Shown here piece after piece: positions 24,431-31,839 of a stretch of DNA of 64,000 bases. The stretch is from Pseudomonas sp. ATCC PTA-122608. GTDB lineage: Bacteria > Pseudomonadota > Gammaproteobacteria > Pseudomonadales > Pseudomonadaceae. The DNA lies in contig NZ_LPNO01000005.1 in NCBI RefSeq assembly GCF_001952855.1, forward strand, positions 73,650 through 137,649. Direction: 5' to 3'. Below the pieces are notes generated by a model. The model was given only the letters and a program-made list of their open reading frames with translations. It made no database searches and was not told the DNA's origin. The position numbers and the translations under genes were made by a program. Position 1 is the first letter of the stretch. Every line of letters begins with the position of its first letter.

Positions 24431-25324
24431 ATGACCACCAGTCCCGAACACGCCCGGCTGTTGCGCCTGGCCACCCGCGCGTCCGTCGGCGTGGCCTGTG
24501 TGCTGATTGTGACCAAGGCCATCGCCTGGTGGCTCAGTGGCTCGGTGAGCATGCTCGCCGGGCTGACCGACTCGCTGCTCGACGGCGTCACCTCGCTGCT
24601 GAATTTGCTGGCCGTGCACTACGCGTTGCGCCCGGCGGACGACGATCACCGTTATGGCCATGGCAAGGCAGAATCTCTGTCGGGCATGGCCCAGGCGCTG
24701 TTCATCGCTGGCAGTGCGGTGTTGATCGCGTTCCAGGCGTTCCAGCGTTTGCAGCATCCGGAACCGGTGGGCGCGCCATGGCTGAGCATTGGCGTGATCG
24801 TTCTGTCCCTGGCGCTGACCGCAGCGCTGCTGATCCTGCAATACCGGGTGATCCGCGAAACCGGCTCGAACGCCATTCGCGCCGACTCGCTGCACTATCG
24901 CTCAGACTTGATGCTCAACGGCAGCATCCTGGTGGCGCTGGTGCTGGCGGCGTTCGGCTTTCATCAGGTGGACGCCTGGTTCGGCCTGGGCATCGCGGCC
25001 TACATCTTGTGGAGCGCCATCCAGATCGCCCGGGAAAGTTTTTCGGTGCTGATGGACGAGGAACTGCCGCCGGATGTCAGCCAGCACATGCTGGAACTGG
25101 CGTGCAGCGTGCCCGGTGTATTGGGGGCGCATGACTTGCGCACGCGGATTTCCGGCAGCCACTGGTTCGTGCAGCTGCACCTGGAGTTACCGGGGGAGTT
25201 GAGTTTATCCGTGGCCCACGGCATCAGCGATCAAGCCGCCGATGCCATCCACAAAGCCTACCCGCGAGCTGAAGTGCTAGTGCACGCCGACCCGCAGGAA
25301 GTGGTCAAGGGCGCGAAGGCCTAG
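24431..25324 (+). CDS. Cation diffusion facilitator (FieF/YiiP-like)
   Basis: 297 aa. Six membrane segments are followed by the cytoplasmic C-terminal dimerisation domain. The metal-site motifs are present: DSLLDGVTSLLN in TM2 and HYRSDLMLNG in TM5, plus HRYGHGKAESL after TM2. It is a proton-coupled exporter of Zn2+/Fe2+ or other divalent cations. The stop codon shares the tetranucleotide CTAG with the stop of the convergent gene on the other strand. It probably forms an operon with the preceding lipoprotein. Confidence 0.9.
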   Translation: MTTSPEHARLLRLATRASVGVACVLIVTKAIAWWLSGSVSMLAGLTDSLLDGVTSLLNLLAVHYALRPADDDHRYGHGKAESLSGMAQALFIAGSAVLIAFQAFQRLQHPEPVGAPWLSIGVIVLSLALTAALLILQYRVIRETGSNAIRADSLHYRSDLMLNGSILVALVLAAFGFHQVDAWFGLGIAAYILWSAIQIARESFSVLMDEELPPDVSQHMLELACSVPGVLGAHDLRTRISGSHWFVQLHLELPGELSLSVAHGISDQAADAIHKAYPRAEVLVHADPQEVVKGAKA

Positions 25325-26430
25325 TACTGCACCTGATAGCCGCGACTGCTCAGGCAGTTGCCTTGGGCCTGGCGGTAGGTTTGCACCACGGCCGGGTCTG
25401 GGGCGTAGGTGACGGTCCTTGGGTCAAAACCACTTTGTTGCACCGCCCAGCGATAGCAGTCGTAACCGTCCTGCTGGACCTGCGCCGGTGATTGGCCGTT
25501 GGCCGGGTAAGCCACCACGTCATACCCGTTGCCTTGGGGCGTTGGCTGCGGCGCTGGCGCGGCGGGTGGTGGCTGCACCACCACGTACTGCTGGCTGCTT
25601 TCTTCGTAGGTGTAATAAGCACCGGCGGCAAGGAAAAACAGTGCGCTGCCCACCCACACTTCCCGTGCGTAATCCGGCAGGTATTGCACGCGAATCCCGT
25701 ATGGCGGCGCCACTACGACATAGCGCGGGCCTTGTGGGCGATACCAGTAGCCACCCGAGAAGAAGTAGTCCTGGCCACGATACGGCACGCGGTAGTTGCG
25801 GTCGGGGAAACGGTCGACGGTGTAACCGGGACGGTACTGCGGGCCGGGGCCCCAGCCATTACCGTGCCCGTCGGGACGGCCCGGCCAGCGATGATCGTTG
25901 GGGTGGTTATTGCCACCGCCATTGAAGCCGGGCCGGCCGGGGCCACCCTGGCCGCCATTGCCTGCCTGCCAGTGCTGATTACCATCGTTGCGACGCGGAA
26001 TGTCCTGGTAGTTGCCGGGACGCGGTTCCTGGGTCTGGCGCACGGTATCCGGGCGGCCCTGGATCGGCAGATTATTAGCCGGCTGGGGCGCCTGGTGCGG
26101 AGGTTGTTGCTGATTGCCTTGCGGGCGACCTTGCCACTGGCCACCACCATTGGGCCGCTCGAAATGCTCGTTCTGCGGCCGTGGCTGATTATTTTCGAAA
26201 TGCTGATTCTGCGGACGCGGCTGATTGTTCTCGGGACGAGGGGCTTCAGGACGCGGTTGATTATTTTGCGGTCGAGGCTGGTTGTTCTGCGGCCGCGGCT
26301 GGTTATTGCCCGGGCGCCCTTCCTCACGCTGGCCACCGCCTTCGGAGCGAGGCTGTTCGTCGGCCATCACTTGCGCACCAACGGTTACCATCAGCAAACC
26401 AACACCTGCCAAACGCCAGATGCGCTTCAT
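25321..26430 (-). CDS. Exported Pro/Asn/Gln-rich protein (DUF6515-like)
   Basis: 369 aa. The signal peptide is residues 1 to about 24 (MKRIWRLAGVGLLMVTVGAQVMA). Residues about 25-200 are low complexity, with iterated NNQPRPQ/NNQPRPE units early and Gly/Asn/His/Pro-rich sequence later. A folded part follows, with VDRFPDRNYRVPYRGQDYFF and GGYWYRPQGPRYVVVAPPYG. A hydrophobic segment (VGSALFFLAAGAYYTY), a short Pro linker and a C-terminal Cys-containing domain (DGYDCYRWAVQQSGFDP) complete it. The start is ATG 26430 with GAGGA upstream. Probably a periplasmic or outer-surface protein; its role is unknown. Confidence 0.8.
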   Translation of the reverse strand: MKRIWRLAGVGLLMVTVGAQVMADEQPRSEGGGQREEGRPGNNQPRPQNNQPRPQNNQPRPEAPRPENNQPRPQNQHFENNQPRPQNEHFERPNGGGQWQGRPQGNQQQPPHQAPQPANNLPIQGRPDTVRQTQEPRPGNYQDIPRRNDGNQHWQAGNGGQGGPGRPGFNGGGNNHPNDHRWPGRPDGHGNGWGPGPQYRPGYTVDRFPDRNYRVPYRGQDYFFSGGYWYRPQGPRYVVVAPPYGIRVQYLPDYAREVWVGSALFFLAAGAYYTYEESSQQYVVVQPPPAAPAPQPTPQGNGYDVVAYPANGQSPAQVQQDGYDCYRWAVQQSGFDPRTVTYAPDPAVVQTYRQAQGNCLSSRGYQVQY

Positions 26431-26524
26431 GCTATTCCTCACTGCGGATTAGGGCCTACTCGTAAGACTGGAAAACCGGGGCCCGGTTCTGCGACAGGTT
26501 ATCAGTCACGAGAAGTATTTTCGC

Positions 26525-26790
26525 AGGCAATAAAAAGGGGCGACCCGTCGGTCGCCCCTTGAGAACTTCGTCCTGGCTCAACGCTTTTGACGTTGGCTCA
26601 CCTCACGCCGTCTTGTGGACAGTGTGCAGCCCGGGGGCCGGGGCAACCCTGTGGGGTTGGCGGCCGCAGCCGGCGGTATGAGCGGGCTGCAGTGGACTGT
26701 ATGTCCGGGCGGTGATTCTGTTGATAACTTTACGCTCCAGGCCCGGACAGAGGATTGCGAAGATTGCGTCAATAAACAGTGCTTGCGCAA
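26525..26790 (-). ncRNA. Candidate structured small RNA ending at the terminator
   Basis: In minus-strand order: a hairpin TGTCCGGGC/GCCCGGACA (26741-26749 with 26702-26710); a long interrupted stem ACAGT plus TGCAGCCCG (26619-26633 with 26683-26700, with a small internal loop); nested inside it, GGCC/GGCC (26636-26639, 26662-26665) closing AACCC-TGTG-GGGTT (26645-26658); a small hairpin CAACG/CGTTG near 26582-26595; and the terminator at 26531-26560. No convincing reading frame fills this stretch. The 5' end is guessed. It does not match RsmY/Z, PrrF, CrcZ, 6S or 4.5S RNA as I remember them. Confidence 0.5.
26531..26560 (-). terminator. Strong intrinsic terminator reading on the minus strand
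   Basis: AAGGGGCGACC (26535-26545) pairs perfectly with GGTCGCCCCTT (26550-26560) across a 4-nt loop. On the minus strand the stem runs into a T-tract; on the plus strand no T-tract follows. It therefore ends a minus-strand transcript coming from the right, where no minus-strand protein gene exists. Confidence 0.75.
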
Positions 26791-26844
26791 TTTTTAACCC
26801 TGGATAGATAATTCGCCGCAATAGTTACGACAAAGGCCAGCCCC

Positions 26845-27324
26845 ATGAGCAAGCTTGACCGATACGACCTGAGTATTTTGGCGGAATTACAGCGCGACGC
26901 GAGGATCTCCAACCAGGAGTTGGCCGAGCGCATCGGCCTGTCGCCTTCGCCGTGCTCACGCCGGGTCAAGCAATTGGAGGACGACGGCTACATCGCCCGC
27001 CAGGTCGCCCTGCTCGACCGCAAGATGCTCGGCCTGAGTCTCACGGCCTACGTACTGATCGGCATGGACCGACACACACCCGAGCGTTTCGAGAACTTCG
27101 AAGCCGCCATCCGCACCTTGCCGCAAGTGCTGGAGTGCAGTTTGGTGACCGGGATGGACGCTGACTACCAACTGAAGGTGGTGGTGCCAGACATGGACCA
27201 CTACCAGAAACTGCTGCTGGGGCACCTGACCCGCATCGAAGGCGTCACCAGCGTGCGCTCAAGCTTTGTGCTGAACCAGGTGCTCAACAGCACCGAGTTG
27301 CCGCTGACCCATTTGCGCACCTAA
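26845..27324 (+). CDS. Lrp/AsnC family transcriptional regulator
   Basis: 159 aa. The HTH domain opens with SKLDRYDLSILAELQRDARI and contains LSPSPCSRRVKQLEDDGYI as recognition region. The RAM domain has VLECSLVTGMDADYQLKVVV at about 94-113. The start is ATG 26845. It is monocistronic, followed by a REP. Its closest relatives are leucine-responsive-type regulators, but this is not the global Lrp by any evident mark. It faces away from the candidate small RNA and could regulate it (inference). Confidence 0.9.
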   Translation: MSKLDRYDLSILAELQRDARISNQELAERIGLSPSPCSRRVKQLEDDGYIARQVALLDRKMLGLSLTAYVLIGMDRHTPERFENFEAAIRTLPQVLECSLVTGMDADYQLKVVVPDMDHYQKLLLGHLTRIEGVTSVRSSFVLNQVLNSTELPLTHLRT

Positions 27325-27341
27325 GGCTAGCGCGGAACAAA

Positions 27342-27428
27342 TGTGGGAGCTGGCTTGCCTGCGATGCAAACGACTCGGTCTTGCAGAGACACCGAGGTGA
27401 TGCAATCGCAGGCAAGCCAGCTCCCACA
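27342..27428. repeat. REP inverted pair (GGAGCTGGCTTGCCTGCGAT subtype)
   Basis: Arms TGTGGGAGCTGGCTTGCCTG and CAGGCAAGCCAGCTCCCACA surround a spacer with CTCGGTCTTGC and its near mirror. The sequence inside the arms differs from the GCGGGCTTGCTCGCG subtype. Confidence 0.85.
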
Positions 27429-27466
27429 GACCGACGCAGGTCAATGTCGCGCCGATTGCCCTGGCG

Positions 27467-27472
27467 TATAAT
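27467..27472 (+). promoter_or_regulatory. Candidate -10 box of the DUF2788 gene
   Basis: A perfect TATAAT lies 30 bp before the ATG at 27502. No strong -35 hexamer is at the right distance. Confidence 0.4.
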
Positions 27473-27501
27473 CGACGCCTGCCTCAGCCGGAAACCACCC
27501 A

Positions 27502-27720
27502 ATGAACTCGATTGATCCCGCCGTGTTTGAAGAATGGATGATGACCGGCCTGGTCAGCATCCTGATCATTTTCATGGGCTTTATCGTCTGGGACCTGGCG
27601 AAGAAATCCAAGGCCGGGCGTTTTGGCTCGATGATCCTGTTCTTCGTGCTGGGCTTGGGCGTCGCCGCGTTTATCATCAAGAGCGTGGTGATCGGCCTGA
27701 TCGAGTCCGGCGCCTTATAA
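27502..27720 (+). CDS. DUF2788 small membrane protein
   Basis: 72 aa with two hydrophobic helices: about residues 14-31 ([18 protein letters not shown]) and about 43-65 ([20 protein letters not shown]), separated by a basic loop KKSKAGRFG. Size and layout match DUF2788, known from gamma-proteobacteria, function unknown. It overlaps the stop of the convergent rluE gene by 6 bp. Confidence 0.82.
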   Translation: MNSIDPAVFEEWMMTGLVSILIIFMGFIVWDLAKKSKAGRFGSMILFFVLGLGVAAFIIKSVVIGLIESGAL

Positions 27721-28356
27721 GCGCGCCGGCACTTCCTTCCACTGGCCTTGATCCAGGCCGTCGATCGACCAGTCACCAATCCGCACCCGCACCAGACGCA
27801 ATGTCGGCAACCCTACGGCGGCCGTCATGCGCCGCACCTGGCGGTTACGCCCTTCTCGAATAACCAACTCCAGCCAATAGGTCGGCACGCTTTTGCGAAA
27901 CCGCACCGGCGGGTTGCGCGGCCACAGTTGCGGCTCGTCCAGTTGCCGGGCCTCGGCGGGCAGGGTCATGCCATCGTTGAGTTGCACACCATCGCGCAGG
28001 CGTTGCAGCTGCTCCTCGGTCGGCTCGCCTTCCACCTGCACCCAGTAGGTTTTCGCCAGCTTGTGCTTGGGGTCTGCGATGCGCGCTTGCAATTGGCCGT
28101 CGTTGGTCAGCAGCAACAAACCTTCACTGTCACGGTCCAGGCGTCCGGCCGGGTAAATGCCGGGGATGTCGATGAAATCCTTGAGGGTCGCCCGCCCGCC
28201 TTCGTCGCTGAACTGGGTCAGCACATCGAAGGGTTTATTGAACAGGATCAACTTGGGCTCAGCCGGTGGCGCTTTGGCGACACGACGCGGGGCCGACGAA
28301 GTTTGCGGACTTTTCACACCAGGGCGGCGGGAAACGGGACGGGCAGGACGGGACAT
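27715..28356 (-). CDS. rluE: 23S rRNA pseudouridine synthase RluE-type
   Basis: 213 aa. A basic N-terminal tail (about 45 residues, Arg/Pro/Ala-rich) is followed by the RsuA/RluB/E/F catalytic domain. The catalytic Asp is in [18 protein letters not shown], with [12 protein letters not shown] and [16 protein letters not shown] as family strings. There is no S4 domain, which separates RluE from RsuA and RluB. It makes pseudouridine in 23S rRNA (U2457 in E. coli). The start is ATG 28356; an upstream start at 28389 lies inside the hairpin at 28371-28409. Confidence 0.88.
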   Translation of the reverse strand: MSRPARPVSRRPGVKSPQTSSAPRRVAKAPPAEPKLILFNKPFDVLTQFSDEGGRATLKDFIDIPGIYPAGRLDRDSEGLLLLTNDGQLQARIADPKHKLAKTYWVQVEGEPTEEQLQRLRDGVQLNDGMTLPAEARQLDEPQLWPRNPPVRFRKSVPTYWLELVIREGRNRQVRRMTAAVGLPTLRLVRVRIGDWSIDGLDQGQWKEVPARL

Positions 28357-28370
28357 GGCAAAGGAACATC

Positions 28371-28409
28371 TAACGGTCAGGACCGACAATGCTAGTGGCC
28401 TGACCGTTA
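28371..28409. terminator. Long inverted repeat between amn and rluE
   Basis: TAACGGTCAGG (28371-28381) pairs perfectly with CCTGACCGTTA (28399-28409) across a 17-nt loop. It lies 19 bp after the amn stop and 15 bp before the rluE ATG on the same strand. No T-tract follows, so it may be a factor-assisted terminator, an RNA-processing site or an rluE leader structure. Confidence 0.45.
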
Positions 28410-28427
28410 AATAACCATCCCAACCGT

Positions 28428-29900
28428 TTAGCGGAACGGCGGCTCGTCGAAGCTGCGCAGTTTGCGCGAGTGCAGCGAGTTGAGTTCGGTGCGCAACAGA
28501 TCCACCGCCTCGATGCCGATCTTCAAGTGCTGGCTGACCGCACGCTCATAGAACGCGTTGGCCGAACCCGGCAGCTTGATCTCGCTGTGCAGCGGTTTGT
28601 CCGACACACACAGCAACGTGCCATAAGGCACCCGCAGGCGGTAGCCCTGGGCAGCGATGGTGCCGCTTTCCATGTCCACGGCCACGGCACGGGACAGGTT
28701 GATCAGCGGTCGCTCCTGGGCCCAACGCAGCTCCCAGTTGCGGTCGTCGTAGGTCAACACGGTGCCAGTGCGCAGGCGCTTTTTCAGCTCCTCGCCCTTC
28801 TCGCCGGTGACGTTGGCGGCGGCTTGCTGCAAGGCCATCTGCACTTCGGCCAGGGCCGGGATCGGGATGTTCGGCGGCACAACCCGGTCGAGAATCCCGT
28901 CGCGGCGCATATAGGCGTGAGCCAGCACGTAGTCGCCGATGGTCTGGGACTGGCGCAGGCCGCCGCAGTGGCCAATCATCAGCCAGCAATGCGGGCGCAG
29001 TACGGCCAGGTGATCGGTGATGTTCTTGGCGTTGGAAGGGCCAACACCGATGTTCACCAGGGTCACACCGTGGCCATCGCTGGCCTGCAAGTGGTAGGCC
29101 GGCATCTGGTAGCGGTGCCAGACCACGCCCGCGGCGATGGCAGACGCTTCGCCGTGGTCCATGCTCTTGTCGATGATCACGTTGCCCGGCAGCACCATGC
29201 GGATAAAGCGTGGGTCACTGCGCAACTGTTCCAGGCCATGCACGATGAACTGGTCAACGTAACGGTGGTAGTTGGTCAGCAAAATCCACGGCTGCACATG
29301 GCGCCAGTCGCTGCCGGTGTAGTGCACCAGGCGGCGCAGGGAGAAATCGACACGGGCGGCATCGAACAGCGCCAATGGCAGCGGATCGGTGTTTTCCCAA
29401 TCATAGAGACCGTCGGCAATGCCATCGGTGGCGGCGGACAGGTCAGTACTCGGGAACACCCGCGCCAGCGTGGCGGCGGTCACGCCGGAGCCGGCGAGCT
29501 CGTCGCCCTGCTCCACCACGTACGGGTAAGGAATGTTCTGCTGGCTGACGCCCACTTCCACCGTCACGGTGAAGTCGTGCATCAACGGCACCAGTTGCTC
29601 CAGCAAGTATTTGCGAAAGGCTGAAGGATGGGTGACGGTGACGCTGTAGGTCCCCGGCAACTGGACCTTGGCATACGCCCGGGTGGTTTGTGGGACTTCG
29701 CCCTGCACCAGGTAGGTCAGGCGAAGTTCCGGGTAGCGAAACATCGCGCGTTGTTCGGCGTCGGGCTCGACGCGGTCTTTGAGGTAGCGCTTGAGGGCTT
29801 GATTGAGCGCGCCAGTGGCACGCTCATGGAGAGCCGCCAGCCGATCCACGGCTTCTTCGGCGGTTTGAACGACAACAAAAGCTTCGGTCACGGTAAGCAT
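28428..29900 (-). CDS. amn: AMP nucleosidase
   Basis: 490 aa from ATG 29900; an in-frame ATG at 29927 with an AGG-type ribosome-binding site would give 499 aa and is a real alternative. It hydrolyses AMP to adenine and ribose 5-phosphate. The N-terminal AMP-nucleosidase domain (about 1-170) is followed by a nucleoside-phosphorylase-like domain with [30 protein letters not shown] and the purine/ribose site [14 protein letters not shown]. It regulates adenylate pools under energy stress. The position beside an acyl-CoA dehydrogenase and ladS matches the P. aeruginosa order around PA3970-PA3974 as I recall it. Confidence 0.92.
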   Translation of the reverse strand: MLTVTEAFVVVQTAEEAVDRLAALHERATGALNQALKRYLKDRVEPDAEQRAMFRYPELRLTYLVQGEVPQTTRAYAKVQLPGTYSVTVTHPSAFRKYLLEQLVPLMHDFTVTVEVGVSQQNIPYPYVVEQGDELAGSGVTAATLARVFPSTDLSAATDGIADGLYDWENTDPLPLALFDAARVDFSLRRLVHYTGSDWRHVQPWILLTNYHRYVDQFIVHGLEQLRSDPRFIRMVLPGNVIIDKSMDHGEASAIAAGVVWHRYQMPAYHLQASDGHGVTLVNIGVGPSNAKNITDHLAVLRPHCWLMIGHCGGLRQSQTIGDYVLAHAYMRRDGILDRVVPPNIPIPALAEVQMALQQAAANVTGEKGEELKKRLRTGTVLTYDDRNWELRWAQERPLINLSRAVAVDMESGTIAAQGYRLRVPYGTLLCVSDKPLHSEIKLPGSANAFYERAVSQHLKIGIEAVDLLRTELNSLHSRKLRSFDEPPFR

Positions 29901-29977
29901 CCTGTGTTCTGACTTGCAGGCGTTCATCTTGCCTGTATCCCTGGCGCACTGGAACACCGGAATTGGAATGCGATCAA

Positions 29978-30082
29978 TGTGGGAGCGGCGGTGCGACGAT
30001 TCGACTTGCTCGCGAAGGCGGTGAATCAGTCGACATCTACATTGACTGACACTCCGCCTTCGCGAGCAAGCCCGCTCCCACA
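29978..30082. repeat. REP inverted pair with the variant arm on the left
   Basis: The left arm reads TGTGGGAGCGG, then CGGTGCGACGATTCGA, then CTTGCTCGCG, the reverse complement of the variant arms at 7711-7815 and 21167-21271. The right arm is canonical. It separates amn from the acyl-CoA dehydrogenase gene. Confidence 0.85.
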
Positions 30083-30098
30083 TTTTGACCGTGTTTGT

Positions 30099-31751
30099 TC
30101 AGGAAAACAGAGGTGTCGACCGGGCGACGATGGCCTCCACATCCACACCGCGCGGCAAGGTGCCATAGACCCGGCCTGACGACTCACCCAGGCGGCTGGC
30201 GACAAAACCATCACTCACACTGGCATTACCCGCCTCCAGCAACAGCTTGGCCTGTAACGCCACCGCGATGTCTTCCGTGAGTTGCCGGGCCCGGTACTGA
30301 ATGTCCTGGGTGTCCATGAACGCTGACTTCAACTGCTCGATCTGCCGCGCCAAGTGTTTATGGCCATGACCATCCCCCAGCTCGACAAACAACGCTTCCA
30401 GCACGCCCGGTTCTTTCGACAAGGCCCGCAGCACATCCAGGCACTGCACATTGCCGGAACCTTCCCACGTGGAATTAACCGGCGCCTCACGGTACAAACG
30501 CGGCAGGATGCTGTCCTCCACATACCCGGCCCCGCCCATGCATTCGGCGGCTTCGTTGATCATCGCCGGGGCGCGTTTGCAGATCCAATACTTGCCCACC
30601 GCCGTCACCAGCCGGGCGAATTTGGCTTCCTGCTCGTTATCCAGATGGTCCAGCGCGCGGCCCATGCGCATGCTCAAGGCCAGGGATGCCTCGCTTTCCA
30701 GGGCCAGGTCGGCCAACACGTTTTGCATCAGTGGTTGCTCGCTGAGCACCCGGCCGCCCACCAGTCGATGGGCGCAATGATGGCTGGCCTGGGTCAGTGC
30801 CTGGCGCATCAAGGCACTGGAGCCGACCATGCAATCGAAACGGGTCATGGCCACCATTTCGATAATGGTCGGCACACCGCGCCCTTCCTCGCCGATCATC
30901 CAGGCCAGCGCCCCGCGAAACTCCACTTCGCTGGAGGCGTTGGAGCAGTTGCCGAGTTTGTTTTTCAGACGCTGGATGTAGAACTCGTTGCGGGTGTCAT
31001 CCGGGCGGTGCCGGGGCAGCAGAAAACAGGTCAGGCCCTTGTCGGTCTGGGCCAGGGTCAGGAAGCCATCGCACATCGGTGCCGAGCAGAACCACTTGTG
31101 CCCCACCAGCTCATACGCCTGGCCCGGGCCACCGGCGCCCACGGGGTAAGCACGGGTGGTGTTGGCGCGCACGTCGGTGCCGCCCTGTTTCTCGGTCATT
31201 GCCATGCCGATAGTGGCGCCGGCCTTGTGGGCGATGCCGACGTTGCGCGGGTCGTATTCAGTGGCGAGGATTTTCGGCAGCCAGGTTTCAGCCAGGTCCG
31301 GCTGCAAACGCAGGGCCGGCACGCAGGCGAAGGTCATGGTCAGCGGGCAGCCGGTGCCGGCCTCGGCCTGGCTGTGCAGGTAGGTCATCGCCGCGCGGGC
31401 CACATGGGCACCGGATTGCGGATGGGCCCACGGCAACGAAGGCAGGCCATGCTCGACGGCGGTGCGCATCAGTTCGTGGTAGGCCGGATGAAATTCAACC
31501 AGGTCGATACGATGACCAAAACGGTCGTGGCTGTTGAACACCGGCTTGTTCTGGTTGGCCAGGAAACCGGCCTCCATCAGCGGCCCGCCTGCCAAGGCAC
31601 CGTAGGTATCGATACGCTGCTCGGCCCAGCCGGCACCAAAGCGCCGGGACCATTCTTGCAGGGGCAAATCGATACGGTACAGGTTGGTGCCGTCCAGGGA
31701 CGGTGGCTGGTTGGTGACGTCGTGGGTTTCGGCAAACGGGTGCAGGTTCAT
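30099..31751 (-). CDS. Acyl-CoA dehydrogenase, AidB-like
   Basis: 550 aa, longer than ordinary acyl-CoA dehydrogenases (about 380) and matching the AidB subfamily. Visible are the FAD/substrate string GMAMTEKQGGTDVRANTTRA, LVGHKWFCSAPMCDGFLTLAQ, and the C-terminal YREAPVNSTWEGSGNVQCLDV, whose Glu corresponds to the AidB/isovaleryl-type catalytic base region. AidB binds DNA and is linked to alkylation damage in E. coli; here both that and a metabolic role are possible. The start is ATG 31751. It appears monocistronic between ladS and amn on the same strand. Confidence 0.88.
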   Translation of the reverse strand: MNLHPFAETHDVTNQPPSLDGTNLYRIDLPLQEWSRRFGAGWAEQRIDTYGALAGGPLMEAGFLANQNKPVFNSHDRFGHRIDLVEFHPAYHELMRTAVEHGLPSLPWAHPQSGAHVARAAMTYLHSQAEAGTGCPLTMTFACVPALRLQPDLAETWLPKILATEYDPRNVGIAHKAGATIGMAMTEKQGGTDVRANTTRAYPVGAGGPGQAYELVGHKWFCSAPMCDGFLTLAQTDKGLTCFLLPRHRPDDTRNEFYIQRLKNKLGNCSNASSEVEFRGALAWMIGEEGRGVPTIIEMVAMTRFDCMVGSSALMRQALTQASHHCAHRLVGGRVLSEQPLMQNVLADLALESEASLALSMRMGRALDHLDNEQEAKFARLVTAVGKYWICKRAPAMINEAAECMGGAGYVEDSILPRLYREAPVNSTWEGSGNVQCLDVLRALSKEPGVLEALFVELGDGHGHKHLARQIEQLKSAFMDTQDIQYRARQLTEDIAVALQAKLLLEAGNASVSDGFVASRLGESSGRVYGTLPRGVDVEAIVARSTPLFS

Positions 31752-31839
31752 GACGGGCCTCCTGAAAAAAGGCCACGTTCATTGAGGCCTGAATTTCAGT
31801 TAAGCACCGTCAACCGGGTTAAAAAAGTGGCATAAGCGC

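Larger units (their letters stand above)
26431..26844. other. 414-bp intergenic region between the Pro/Asn-rich gene and lrp
   Basis: The left 95 bp is the probable promoter region of the exported-protein gene. The rest holds the minus-strand terminator and the structured RNA candidate. At the right end is a plausible plus-strand promoter for lrp: TTGCGC (26783-26788), an 18-bp spacer and GATAAT (26807-26812). Short reading frames here lack codon bias. Confidence 0.5.

Noticed and set aside
26603..26821. Possible 72-codon minus-strand protein within the structured interval (TTG start)
   Set aside because: No ribosome-binding site, no codon bias, and it runs through the stems of the RNA candidate. 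Kept as a structured noncoding interval instead.
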